A DNA stretch of 64,000 nucleotides from Flavobacteriales bacterium. Its GTDB lineage: Bacteria > Bacteroidota > Bacteroidia > Flavobacteriales_F > PHOS-HE28. The stretch is from the NCBI GenBank assembly GCA_016718655.1, contig JADKCV010000018.1:20558-84557 (forward strand), given 5' to 3'. Both the position numbers and the translations under genes were made by a program. The notes below the pieces were generated by a model. That model was not told the origin of the DNA, did not search any database, and saw nothing but the letters and a program-made list of their open reading frames with translations. Of the stretch, positions 1-9,007 are shown piece by piece (within the stretch, counting starts at the first letter, position 1; each line of letters starts with the position of its first letter).

Positions 1-90
1 TCAACAAGTCCTGCACACGCTTGAGCGTCCTGGGCCTGCCCGACGATGGGCGAAGGTCAAGGACAAGAGCACGAGCAATGATCGCAACAT
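1..90 (-). CDS. Possible start of a minus-strand exported protein at the left edge
   Basis: Reading leftwards from an ATG at 88-90, the first codons give MLRSLLVLLSLTFA, which looks like a signal peptide. In this frame a stop falls at the very edge of the window (1-3), after 29 codons. If one base is shifted near position 45, the reading becomes PIVGQAQDAQACAGL and stays open to the edge, which would make a more natural signal-peptide cleavage region. Because other genes here carry one-base shifts, this may be the N-terminus of a longer secreted protein that continues to the left. No family can be named and the call is weak. Confidence 0.25.
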   Translation of the reverse strand: MLRSLLVLLSLTFAHRRAGPGRSSVCRTC

Positions 91-170
91 GGGATGCAGG
101 AACTTCGGTTATGCCAGCGGTGGTGTTGAAACGTCGACGGGCCTTTCCGACCGGAAGCGGGCGCCGCCTC

Positions 171-178
171 TAGCTTTG
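171..178 (+). promoter_or_regulatory. -7 promoter box upstream of the M42 peptidase
   Basis: TAGCTTTG matches the Bacteroidota -7 consensus TAnnTTTG and lies 53 nt upstream of the ATG at 232. No clear -33 TTG is seen at normal spacing. Confidence 0.45.
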
Positions 179-231
179 CACCCGATCACGACCGCGTGAC
201 AAGATAAGCGGCACACGACCACACCTTGACC

Positions 232-1331
232 ATGGCCAAGAAGACCACACCGAAGTCCATCCTTACCACACGCTCCATGGAATTCCTGGAGCGCTACTTG
301 AACAATCCCTCCCCACCGGTTTCGAGAGCGCAGGGCCAAAGTTGTGGCTGGACTACGTTCGTCCTTATGTGGACGACCACATCGTGGACCCGTATGGGAC
401 CGTAGTGGGTGTCGTCAACCCTACTGCCAAGTACAAGGTGGTGATCGAGGCGCATGCCGATGAGATCAGCTGGTTCGTTCACTACATCACCAAGGATGGC
501 TTCATCTATGTGCGCCGGAACGGTGGAAGCGACCACATCATCGCACCGAGCAAACGGGTGAACATCCACACGGACAAGGGTATCGTGAAGGCCGTGTTCG
601 GATGGCCCGCCATCCACGTGCGGAACGGAAAGACGGAGATCACGCCCACGCTGGACAACATCTTCCTGGATTGCGGCTGCAACACCAAGGCCGAGGTGGA
701 GAAGCTGGGCGTGCACGTGGGCTGTGTGATCACCTACGAGGACGAGTTCATGGTGATGAACGAGCGCAACTTCGTGGGCCGTGCGTTGGACAACCGTATG
801 GGCGGCTTCATGATCGCCGAAGTGGCGCGCCTGTTGAAGGAACAGAAGGTGAAACTGCCCTTCGGCCTCTACATCACGAACAGTGTGCAGGAGGAGGTGG
901 GTCTGCGCGGCGCGGAGATGATCGTGGAACGTATCAAGCCAGATCTGGCGATAGTGACCGACGTGACACACGACACGCAGACGCCGCTGATGAACAAGAT
1001 CCAGAGCGGAGACATCGCATGCGGCAAGGGCCCCGTATTGAGCTACGCACCCGCCGTACACAACACCGTGCTGAAGCACATCGTGCGCACCGCGGAGAAG
1101 GAGAAGATCGAGTTCCAGCGCGCAGCACAGAGCCGCGCCACGGGCACCGATACCGATGCCTTCGCCTATGGTAGTGCCGGCGTACCGAGCGCCCTGATCA
1201 GCCTGCCGCTGCGATACATGCATACGACCGTGGAGACCGTGCACCGCGACGATGTGGAGAGCGTCATCAAGCTCATCCTGGCCAGTGTGAAAGGCTTGAA
1301 GGCAGGCGCCGACATGCGGTACTTCAAGTGA
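232..1331 (+). CDS. M42 family metallopeptidase (glutamyl aminopeptidase/FrvX type), one frameshift as read
   Basis: Cytoplasmic di-metal aminopeptidase that removes N-terminal residues from peptides. The ATG at 232 opens with MAKKTTPKSILTTRSMEFLE. The frame breaks in the C-run at 311-314; adding one C restores NPSPTGFES, and the rest reads through to the stop at 1329-1331. Family landmarks are all present: the metal-binding IEAHADEI motif near residue 75, LDNRMGGF, the catalytic glutamates in NSVQEEVGLRGA, the metal ligand in VTDVTHD, and HTTVETVHRDDVE near the C-terminus. The repaired length of about 366 residues is normal for M42. It is followed 13 nt later by a small membrane protein gene. 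The break sits in a homopolymer, so a sequencing error is more likely than a real pseudogene. Confidence 0.85.
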
Positions 1332-1344
1332 TGCTGTAGCTGCC

Positions 1345-1986
1345 ATGCGCATCATCGAGGACCCCAACACCCGTGAAGCGCTGCAATTCATGGCCCTCTC
1401 AGTGTCCGTGTTGGTGGTGATCGCACTGGTGATCGGCATGGCCGACAGATGGGTCCCGGAAGCACCATCCCGCGCGGTCGACCACGTCCTGATGCGTTAT
1501 CGAGCGGGCTATATCCTCCGAGAACCGGGTATACTGGTCAGCGGAGCCTGGCCGCGGTTGGTGCGGCTCTGCTTCGCTGGGTGCACCGCGCTGATCATTG
1601 GCCTGGGCATCACGCTGCTACTACGCTTGGTGACACCCTTGCGGGACCAGGCGTGGCGCGTAGGACGTTGGACCCTTGGTGCCGCAGCGATCTGGGGGGT
1701 GATCGCGGTGCTCTTCCTTCCACCACGAAGCGCTTCAGCGATACCGAACGGTCTGCGCATCATCGAGCGTCCTGCTTTGTTCGGGCAATTGAGCCTACCG
1801 TTCCCCCAAGAAGTGGTGAACTGGGAACGGGGTACGATCGCGTCCATTCGCACCTTGGAAGGGGGGGCGTTCGACACCCTGAGGATCTCCCCGATCAATG
1901 GCCCCGACCTTGACCTGTTGGTACCTGAGGATGCTTCCGGTGGCAATGCCTTCGTGGCCGCCGCGCTATACGACCACCTCCGCTGA
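1345..1986 (+). CDS. Hypothetical membrane protein
   Basis: A 213-residue protein that I do not recognise. Three hydrophobic segments are visible: residues about 15-31 (FMALSVSVLVVIALVIG), about 74-94 (CFAGCTALIIGLGITLLLRL) and about 108-125 (LGAAAIWGVIAVLFLPP). The remaining 85 residues are soluble and contain no recognisable motif. It starts 13 nt after the M42 peptidase and ends 4 nt before the GNAT gene, so it is probably in one transcription unit with both. The ATG at 1345 is the only reasonable start. Confidence 0.6.
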   Translation: MRIIEDPNTREALQFMALSVSVLVVIALVIGMADRWVPEAPSRAVDHVLMRYRAGYILREPGILVSGAWPRLVRLCFAGCTALIIGLGITLLLRLVTPLRDQAWRVGRWTLGAAAIWGVIAVLFLPPRSASAIPNGLRIIERPALFGQLSLPFPQEVVNWERGTIASIRTLEGGAFDTLRISPINGPDLDLLVPEDASGGNAFVAAALYDHLR

Positions 1987-1990
1987 ACCG

Positions 1991-2441
1991 ATGCTCATAG
2001 CACGCTTGATCCCTTTGGAAGCCACCTACCCGTTGCGCCTCTTGGTGCTACGTCCCGGAGGTGCCTTGGCGGACTGTCATTTCGAAAGCGATCTGGTGGA
2101 TGGCGGGTTCCATGTCGGCACCTTCACTGGCGACGCCTGCATCGCTGTGGGATCGTTCAGTCCTGAGGCGCATCCCTGAACTTCCGGCTGAACGCCCATA
2201 TCGCTTGCGGGGCATGGCCACCCATCCGGACCACCAGGGGACCGGAGCGGGCAAGTCACTGATGCGAACTGCCATCACTGAGATCGAGGAACGCGGTGGC
2301 GATCGGTTGTGGTGCAATGCACGGGCGATCGCGGTGCCGTTCTATCTGCGGATGGGGCTGCGGATCCACGGTGCATCGTTCGCGATACCAGGCATCGGCA
2401 CCCACCATGTGATGCATCGCTCCTTCACCGGGGAAGGATAG
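1991..2441 (+). CDS. GNAT family N-acetyltransferase, one frameshift as read
   Basis: Small acetyl-CoA-dependent N-acyltransferase; the substrate is unknown. The first part, from the ATG at 1991, reads MLIARLIPLEATYPLR and stops at 2177-2179. The second part continues one frame over with LPAERPYRLRGMATHPDHQG. Removing one C from CCC at 2174-2176 joins them as SPEAHPELPAERPYRL, giving a protein of about 149 residues, normal for the family. The acetyl-CoA pyrophosphate loop is visible as HPDHQGTGAGKSLM (the usual Q/RxxGxG/A), followed by the beta5 region WCNARAIAVPFYLRMG. It lies between a membrane protein and a GT39-like gene on the same strand with very short gaps. The break is probably a sequencing error. 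Confidence 0.75.
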
Positions 2442-2450
2442 CTTCGTGCC

Positions 2451-3854
2451 ATGCCGCTCACACGCACCGACCGGCTGCTGGTCCTGGGACTGGTGGCCCT
2501 CAACCTCGCCCTGAAGCTGGCTTGGACCGGTGCCGCGGAGTTGGCCCATGATGAGCCGTTCACGGTGTTCTGGTCCCAGCGCCCGCTCACCGAGCTCTGG
2601 GCCATGTTCCGCACGGAGAACAACCCGCCGCTGTACTTCTTCTTGATCAAGGTTTGGAGTTGGATCGTGCCCTTCGAGGCCGGTTGGCTTCGTGTTCCAT
2701 CGGCCGTGGCCAGTTCCTTGGTCGTTTGGCCGCTTTTCTTGTTGGCCCATCGGTCCGGTGATCGCCGTGTGGCTGTTCTCGCCGCCATCCTGTTCACGTG
2801 CAGCAACCACCACTATGGCTTCGCACATGAGGTTCGCGCCTATGCCCTGTTCACCCTGCTCACCACCACCGGCATGTGGCTGCTCACACGCGCCATACAA
2901 CGCCCGGAACAAGGTGTGAAGCTCATGCTGCACCTGTCCATGCTGAACGTGGTCCTGGTGTACACCCACTTCTTCGGCTGGCTGGTGGTGGGCCTTCAGG
3001 GCGTGATGGTGCTTTTGCTTCCCGAGATGCGCCACCTGCGGCGGGGCTTCGCTTTCGGTGCCGCGATGACCCTATGCTGGTTCCTGCCCTACGGCATCAT
3101 ATTCATGGAGCGGATGACGCAGAGCGTGGGCCAAGGCACTTGGTTGGAAGCTCCTGTGCCGGAGGAACTCTACAACATGATCTGGCGATGGAGCAATGCT
3201 CCCGTGTTGGCAGTGGGCTTCCTGGTGGTCATCGTCATTGCCTCCTTCCGGGACCGGTTGCGCAGCTTCGGACTCCGAATGGCCCTTATCTGGGCCTTTG
3301 TTCCGCTAGTGGGCATGTTCGCCGTCAGTTTCAGCATCCCCATCTTCCTGGACCGGTACCTGGTGTACGCTGCGCCCGGGTTCGCATTGGCGGTGGCCTT
3401 CTCCATGCCGATCATCCTTCCCTCGGAACGGATACGGACCGCGGTAATGGCCTTCGCCGGGCTTGGCATGCTGGCCACCTTCATCCCATGGAACGTCACC
3501 GGTCCACATCCCGGTCGTGTGGTCCAAGTGGAGGAAGCCTGGTGTGAAGGGTCTTGTTCGGTGGAAGTGGTCCCTCGATGGTATTGGCTCACCTACCTGG
3601 CCACCAAGGATATCCGGTCCTTGCAGCAACCCACCTCCGAACACATGGCGTACGCGAATGCCCTTGAGTGGCGGTCCGATGCAGCGGTAACCTCCGCTCC
3701 GACCGATACCCTTCAGGTGGCCGTGCTCATCGACGCTGGATCGGAACTGGTGGACCCTGAGCGGAACCGATACCGGGAACTCCGCGCCATCTACGGCCGG
3801 GTGGATTCCTTGGAGGCCGACCACAAGGTGTGGGTGTACCGTTTCAGGCGGTAA
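2451..3854 (+). CDS. GT39-like membrane glycosyltransferase (ArnT/PMT superfamily)
   Basis: A 467-residue polytopic membrane protein of the GT-C fold, the type that uses polyprenyl-phosphate sugars as donors outside the cytoplasmic membrane. After the first membrane segment comes the acidic motif HDEPF (residues about 34-38), followed by an amphipathic loop with TENNPPLYFFLIKVW, the typical first periplasmic loop of the PMT/ArnT group. About ten hydrophobic helices follow to residue 350. The last 115 residues are soluble and periplasmic. The ATG at 2451 lies 9 nt after the GNAT stop. The sugar and acceptor cannot be read from the sequence. It could act on lipids or on surface proteins. Confidence 0.8.
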   Translation: MPLTRTDRLLVLGLVALNLALKLAWTGAAELAHDEPFTVFWSQRPLTELWAMFRTENNPPLYFFLIKVWSWIVPFEAGWLRVPSAVASSLVVWPLFLLAHRSGDRRVAVLAAILFTCSNHHYGFAHEVRAYALFTLLTTTGMWLLTRAIQRPEQGVKLMLHLSMLNVVLVYTHFFGWLVVGLQGVMVLLLPEMRHLRRGFAFGAAMTLCWFLPYGIIFMERMTQSVGQGTWLEAPVPEELYNMIWRWSNAPVLAVGFLVVIVIASFRDRLRSFGLRMALIWAFVPLVGMFAVSFSIPIFLDRYLVYAAPGFALAVAFSMPIILPSERIRTAVMAFAGLGMLATFIPWNVTGPHPGRVVQVEEAWCEGSCSVEVVPRWYWLTYLATKDIRSLQQPTSEHMAYANALEWRSDAAVTSAPTDTLQVAVLIDAGSELVDPERNRYRELRAIYGRVDSLEADHKVWVYRFRR

Positions 3855-3964
3855 GCGTCCAACGGTCCATCCCAACCGGCAACCGTCCATGGATCAGTGG
3901 ACCACCGGATCGATCCAACGTGGACCTTTGCATGGAATTCCCAACCGAACAAACGTTCCAGCAC

Positions 3965-5917
3965 ATGAACCAACGACCGCTGTACACCACCGCGCTCTTC
4001 GCAGGCATCAGTCTGCTCACCGCATGCGGAAGCGGAGAACCGCCCAAGGAGTCCGAAGCTCCGGCAACTCCCCCTCCCACCTTGGCCATGAAGGACTTCT
4101 TCAAGAATCCGGAGAAGGCAGGCTTCCGCATCAGCCCGGATGGCCAGTACGTGAGCTACCGTGCACCATGGAACAACCGGATGAACATCTTCGTCCAGAA
4201 GATCGGCGAGCCCACTGCGACCCAGGTCACCCAGGACACCGTGCGCGACATCGGCGGCTACTTCTGGAAGGGCGACCGCATCGTGTACAGCCGCGACATC
4301 AACGGGGATGAGAATTTCATCGTCTTCAGTGTGGGCATCAACGGCGCCGATGCCAAGCCCCTGACCCCCATCAAAGGGGTGCGAGCCGGCACCTTGGACG
4401 ACCTGCATAATATCCCGGGCATGGAGAAGCACATCATGGTGCAGATGAACCAGCGCGACCCCGGCATCTTCGACCCGTACCTGATCAACGTGGAAACAGG
4501 TGAGGCCAAGTCGTTGTATGACAACAAGGAGAGCTATGAGAGCTGGATGACCGACCACAACGGTGTGATCCGCATCGCAACCCGCACCGAGGGGGTGACC
4601 AGCGTGTACTACCACCGCGCCAGTGACAAGGAGCCCTTCACCGAGTTCATGCGTACCGATTTCAAGGACAACTTCAGCCCGTTGTTCTTCACCTTCGACA
4701 ACAAGAACCTTTACGCCAGCAGCAACCTCAACGGCCGCGACAAGAGCGCGATCGTGGAGTACGACATGACCACCGGCAAGGAGGCGAAGGAATTGTTCGC
4801 CAATGCGGACAATGACGTGGACGGCTTGGACTACAGTCGCAAGCGCAAGGTGCTGACCATGGTCACTTGGACCGGGGCAAAGAGCGAGCGCCACTTCCTC
4901 GATGACATGACCAAGGCCATGTATTCGAAGATGGAAGCCAAGTTCCCTGGTTATGAGACCTGGATCTATGGCGAGGATGACACCGAAAGCAAGTTCATCG
5001 TGTGGGTGGGCAACGACCGGATGCCGGGCAAATACTACTCCTACGACGCCACGGGGGATAAGGTGGAAGAACTCGCTACCCTCTACCCTTGGTTGAACGA
5101 GAACGATATGGCGGAGATGAAGCCCATCTCATACAAGAGCCGTGACGGGCTGACCATACATGGCTACCTGACCTTGCCGAAAGGCCGTGGTGAGAAAGCG
5201 CTTCCCGTGGTCATGATGGTCCATGGCGGACCGTGGGCCCGCGACCAGTGGGGATACGATCCGGAGGCGCAATTCCTGGCCAACCGGGGCTATGCCGTGT
5301 TGCAAGTCAACTTCCGGGGCAGCACGGGCTATGGCCGTGAGTTCTGGATGAAGAGTTTCAAGCAATGGGGTAAGACCATGCAGGACGACGTGACCGATGG
5401 TGTGGAGTGGCTGAAAGCCGAAGGAATTGCCGATCCCAAGCGCGTGGCGATCTATGGAGGCAGCTACGGCGGTTACGCCACCTTGGCCGGCCTGGCCTTC
5501 ACTCCGGACCTGTATGCTTGCGGCATCGATTACGTAGGAGTGAGCAACCTCTTCACGTTCCAGCGCACCATCCCCCCGTATTGGGGACCCTGGCGCGAGG
5601 TGTTGTATGAGCAGGTCGGACATCCTGAGAAGGATAGTCTGCTACTCGCTGCCGCTTCACCAGCCCTGCATGCGGACAGGATCAAGGCTCCACTGTTCAT
5701 CGCGCAAGGTGCCAATGACCCGCGCGTAGTGAAGGACGAGAGCGACCAGATGGTGGAAGCCCTCAAGAAGCTGGGGGTCACCGTGGATTACATGGTGAAG
5801 GACGACGAAGGCCACGGGTTCCGCAATGAGGAGAACCGCTTCGAGTTCTATGCGGCCATGGAAAAGTTCCTCGATACCCATATCGGTTCCGGATACAAGG
5901 TCGAAGCGGCCAAGTAG
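3965..5917 (+). CDS. S9 family prolyl oligopeptidase lipoprotein
   Basis: An envelope-anchored serine peptidase of the dipeptidyl-peptidase/acylaminoacyl-peptidase type. The start at 3965 gives a lipoprotein signal (GISLLTACGSG) with a lipobox cysteine around residue 19; an ATG at 3932 is in frame but would put extra polar residues before the signal. Residues about 45-390 form the WD/beta-propeller part (RISPDGQYVSYR and later blades). The alpha/beta-hydrolase domain carries the catalytic triad: Ser500 in GGSYGGYA, Asp585 in GANDPRVV and His617 in DEGHGF. The length of 650 residues is normal. It probably degrades proline-containing peptides taken up or processed at the cell surface. It is followed by a strong hairpin at 5944-5975. 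Confidence 0.92.
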   Translation: MNQRPLYTTALFAGISLLTACGSGEPPKESEAPATPPPTLAMKDFFKNPEKAGFRISPDGQYVSYRAPWNNRMNIFVQKIGEPTATQVTQDTVRDIGGYFWKGDRIVYSRDINGDENFIVFSVGINGADAKPLTPIKGVRAGTLDDLHNIPGMEKHIMVQMNQRDPGIFDPYLINVETGEAKSLYDNKESYESWMTDHNGVIRIATRTEGVTSVYYHRASDKEPFTEFMRTDFKDNFSPLFFTFDNKNLYASSNLNGRDKSAIVEYDMTTGKEAKELFANADNDVDGLDYSRKRKVLTMVTWTGAKSERHFLDDMTKAMYSKMEAKFPGYETWIYGEDDTESKFIVWVGNDRMPGKYYSYDATGDKVEELATLYPWLNENDMAEMKPISYKSRDGLTIHGYLTLPKGRGEKALPVVMMVHGGPWARDQWGYDPEAQFLANRGYAVLQVNFRGSTGYGREFWMKSFKQWGKTMQDDVTDGVEWLKAEGIADPKRVAIYGGSYGGYATLAGLAFTPDLYACGIDYVGVSNLFTFQRTIPPYWGPWREVLYEQVGHPEKDSLLLAAASPALHADRIKAPLFIAQGANDPRVVKDESDQMVEALKKLGVTVDYMVKDDEGHGFRNEENRFEFYAAMEKFLDTHIGSGYKVEAAK

Positions 5918-5943
5918 GTCGAAGTCGAAAATCCACTCCTCTG

Positions 5944-5975
5944 CGAACGGCGGCCCTTTCAACGGCCGCCGTTCG
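5944..5975 (+). terminator. Hairpin after the S9 peptidase gene
   Basis: A perfect 12-bp stem (CGAACGGCGGCC with its complement) and an 8-nt loop, 26 nt after the stop codon. There is no T-tract, so it may be a transcript-stabilising hairpin or a weak terminator rather than a classic intrinsic terminator. Confidence 0.6.
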
Positions 5976-6125
5976 TCGTTCGAACCTCAGGCGCCGGAAA
6001 GCGTTCCTTGATCGTCTTGTGAACATAACGTTACGTCAGCCTCCCAAGAGAAGGCTTGTGAACGTCGATCGCTAGATGAAAGGCCCTGTGATCCAACGCA
6101 CTATCTTTCCGGACCTGTGAACACC

Positions 6126-8897
6126 ATGCGCCCGCTCCGAACCGTCCTCCGAACGCTCTTGCTTCCTGTTATCGTGGCCGGCCCTGGTCACCTTGGCGCC
6201 CAAGTGGTGGTGAACGAGGTGTGCGCCTCGAACCTGAACGATTACGCGGACAACTACGGGGAGTTCGAGGACTGGTTCGAACTGTACAATGGTGGTGCCG
6301 CAGCAGTGGACATCAGCGGATGGTGGGTGAGCAACCGCGGCGGCAATCCGTTGAAGTGGCAGGTTCCCGCCGGAACAACCATCCCCGCGAATGGTTACCG
6401 CGTGTTCATTTGCAGCAAGCGCGACATCGTGGTAGGTGCCACCATACACACGAGCTTCAACCTGAACCAAACGGACGAGGATCATGTGTTACTGAGCAAC
6501 GCTGCGGGCACCGAAGTCGATGACTTCGAGTTCGTCCTTGGACAGCGCACCCAATTGGGTCACTCGCGTGGACGCACCACGGATGGCGCCGCTGCATGGA
6601 GCTTGTTCACCAACCCCACCCCGGGTGCATCGAACACGGGTGCATCCGCCAGCTATGCGGCACCACCCAACCTCTCACCCGCAGCGGGCTTCTACGCAGG
6701 CAGCCAGTCGATAACCATGACCGCGGTGGCAGGCGCCACCATCCGCTATACCTTGGATGGTTCCGAGCCCACTGCCGCTTCGACACTCTACGCGGGGCCT
6801 GTGAACGTGAACACTACCACGGTGGTACGAGCTCTTGCTTTCGGGCCGGCCGGCACCCCTCCTAGCTTCACCACCACCAACTCCTACTTCATCAATAACG
6901 ACCATACGGTTGCGGTGATCAGTATCGCCGGTAGCCAGTTGGATGATCTACTGGGAGGGAATGGTGGTATCCAACCCTTCGGACACATGGAGTACTTCGG
7001 ACCCGACGGGGTACTGCGCGATGAAGCGGTCGGTGAATTCAACGAACATGGTCAGGATAGTTGGGCCTATGCGCAGCGGGGCTTCGACTACATCGCGCGC
7101 GATCAGACCGGTTACAACGACGCCATTCGCTACCCGGTGTTCCGCACCAAGGACCGCGAGAAGTACCAGCGCTTGATCATCAAGGCTTCCGCAGGCGATA
7201 ACTTCAATTTCGGGCCAGGTCAACCGGCGCACATTCGCGATGCCTACGTACAGGCACTGAGCCAGACCGGTGGGCTGGCGGTGGACGAGCGGAGCTACGA
7301 ACCTGCCGTACTGTATGTGAACGGGCAATACTGGGGTGTGTATGATGTGCGTGAGAAGGTCGATGACCATGACTTCACGAACTACTATTACGATCAGGAC
7401 AAGTTCAACATCCAGATGCTCAAGACCTGGGGCGGGACCTGGTCCGAATATGGCGGCGGGCAAGCCCAAGCGGACTGGGATGCATTGCGCACCTACATCA
7501 ACAGCAACAACATGGGCGACCCCACCGCGTTCGCCTATGTCGATGAACAATACAACTGGCAGAGCCTGGTCGACTATTTCTGCCTGAACAGTTATACGGT
7601 CTGTGCGGACTGGTTGAACTGGAACACCGCATGGTGGCGTGGACGTAACCCCGATGGCGACAAGAAGAAGTGGCGCTACCTGTTATGGGATATGGATGCC
7701 ACCTTCGGTCACTATACCAATTTCACCGGCATTCCGGATCAAACACCCACCGCCGACCCCTGCAATGCGGAGGAACTCGGGGACCCTGGAGGACAAGGAC
7801 ACACGGTCATCCTTCAGAAGCTCATCACCGAGAACGAGATGGTCCATGACTATTACGTGAACCGCTACATCGATCTCGGAAACACCTTGTTCAGCTGTGA
7901 TCATATGTTGCCCTTCCTGGACAGCTTGGTCGCGCTGATCCGGCCGGAAATGCCCGGTCAAGTAGCGCGGTGGGGAGGCTCCATGGCTCAGTGGGAAGCG
8001 AACGTCCTGGTGCTGCGCAACTTCATCGAAGAGCGGTGTGTGCAAGTTCAGGACGGGATGGTCGATTGCTACGACCTGGAAGGTCCTTACCCAGTGGTCT
8101 TCAATGTGGATCCCCCCATGAGCGGGACCATCCAGATCAACTCCATTGCGCCGGAGACCTATCCGTTCAGCGGCCTCTACTACGGGGGCATCAATACCAC
8201 GCTGGCGCCATTACCAGCAGAAGGCTGGATCTTCAGTCATTGGGAGGTGTTCAGCACCAACGCCGTACTACCCAGCCTGACGGACTCCTTGGTCACGGTC
8301 GACTTCCTCAGCGCGGATAGTGTGGTAGCGCATTTCGTTCCACCTACACGCTATGAGATCCTCTTGGATGTGGAACCCAGGAACAGCGCCAGTATCACCA
8401 TCGGTGGGAACACCTACACCTCCTTCCCTACACTGATCACCGTTCCCGAAGGTGTGGACCTGGACTTCACGGTAGGCCCGAACATGTACTACGATTTCCT
8501 GCACTGGTTCGTGAAGAACACGGACTATCTACCTGCGGATAGTACCCAGCGACAATTGACGGCACAGTGGTGGACCACCGATACCATCATCGCATACCTC
8601 AAGCCGCAGGACTACGTGTTCTACACCTCCAACGCCTTCAGCCCCAACGGGGACGGATACAATGACCTCTGGCACCCTGCTGTGAACGTGGTGGACCTGG
8701 CCACTTATGACCTGGCCATCTTCGATCGCTGGGGTGGAGTGATCTGGCAAGCCCCTGGACCATTCGATACCGGATGGGATGGTACCTCCAACGGTAAGGC
8801 CGTTCCCAATGGGGTCTATGGGTTCCGGGCATATATGTTCGACGCCATCAAGAAGGAGCCTTATGAACTCCATGGCCATGTGACCATCGTTCGCTAA
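6126..8897 (+). CDS. CotH kinase / lamin-tail domain surface protein with T9SS type B sorting domain
   Basis: A secreted protein of about 923 residues. The ATG at 6126 (a GTG at 6117 is in frame) gives a signal peptide ending near LGAQ. Domains in order: a lamin-tail domain (VNEVCASNLNDYADNYGEF to about residue 125); a chitobiase-C-like beta module (IRYTLDGSEPTAAS, about 190-245); a CotH kinase-like domain (about 260-610) with WGVYDVREKVDDHDF and the LLWDMDATFG acidic motif near residue 520; two divergent InlB-B-like repeats (about 650-820); and a C-terminal gliding-motility-type tail (FSPNGDGYNDLWHP, FDRWGGVIWQ, GWDGTSNGK). CotH-type enzymes can phosphorylate proteins, but here that is inference from the family. 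The tail marks it for T9SS export and cell-surface attachment. Confidence 0.88.
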   Translation: MRPLRTVLRTLLLPVIVAGPGHLGAQVVVNEVCASNLNDYADNYGEFEDWFELYNGGAAAVDISGWWVSNRGGNPLKWQVPAGTTIPANGYRVFICSKRDIVVGATIHTSFNLNQTDEDHVLLSNAAGTEVDDFEFVLGQRTQLGHSRGRTTDGAAAWSLFTNPTPGASNTGASASYAAPPNLSPAAGFYAGSQSITMTAVAGATIRYTLDGSEPTAASTLYAGPVNVNTTTVVRALAFGPAGTPPSFTTTNSYFINNDHTVAVISIAGSQLDDLLGGNGGIQPFGHMEYFGPDGVLRDEAVGEFNEHGQDSWAYAQRGFDYIARDQTGYNDAIRYPVFRTKDREKYQRLIIKASAGDNFNFGPGQPAHIRDAYVQALSQTGGLAVDERSYEPAVLYVNGQYWGVYDVREKVDDHDFTNYYYDQDKFNIQMLKTWGGTWSEYGGGQAQADWDALRTYINSNNMGDPTAFAYVDEQYNWQSLVDYFCLNSYTVCADWLNWNTAWWRGRNPDGDKKKWRYLLWDMDATFGHYTNFTGIPDQTPTADPCNAEELGDPGGQGHTVILQKLITENEMVHDYYVNRYIDLGNTLFSCDHMLPFLDSLVALIRPEMPGQVARWGGSMAQWEANVLVLRNFIEERCVQVQDGMVDCYDLEGPYPVVFNVDPPMSGTIQINSIAPETYPFSGLYYGGINTTLAPLPAEGWIFSHWEVFSTNAVLPSLTDSLVTVDFLSADSVVAHFVPPTRYEILLDVEPRNSASITIGGNTYTSFPTLITVPEGVDLDFTVGPNMYYDFLHWFVKNTDYLPADSTQRQLTAQWWTTDTIIAYLKPQDYVFYTSNAFSPNGDGYNDLWHPAVNVVDLATYDLAIFDRWGGVIWQAPGPFDTGWDGTSNGKAVPNGVYGFRAYMFDAIKKEPYELHGHVTIVR

Positions 8898-9007
8898 GGC
8901 GATTGTCATCGAGGTGTCAGGTTTGTTTAATGTTCTGTCGAAAGGTCTGAACAAAGAAGGGAGGCCTCTGTTGATAGCGTGTTGTCCAACACAAAATCAA
9001 CAGACTC

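Noticed and set aside
294..1439. Long minus-strand open frame (381 codons) opposite the M42 gene
   Set aside because: Histidine/valine-rich shadow of the real gene caused by GC-rich third codon positions; no motif, and the plus-strand gene has full family motifs.
3830..3964. N-terminal extension of the S9 peptidase
   Set aside because: It overlaps the previous gene and would bury the lipoprotein signal; the ATG at 3965 fits better.
5918..6125. Possible tRNA or small RNA between the S9 and CotH genes
   Set aside because: Only the simple hairpin at 5944-5975 is present; no cloverleaf or TPsiC-like box could be found here or in the other gaps.
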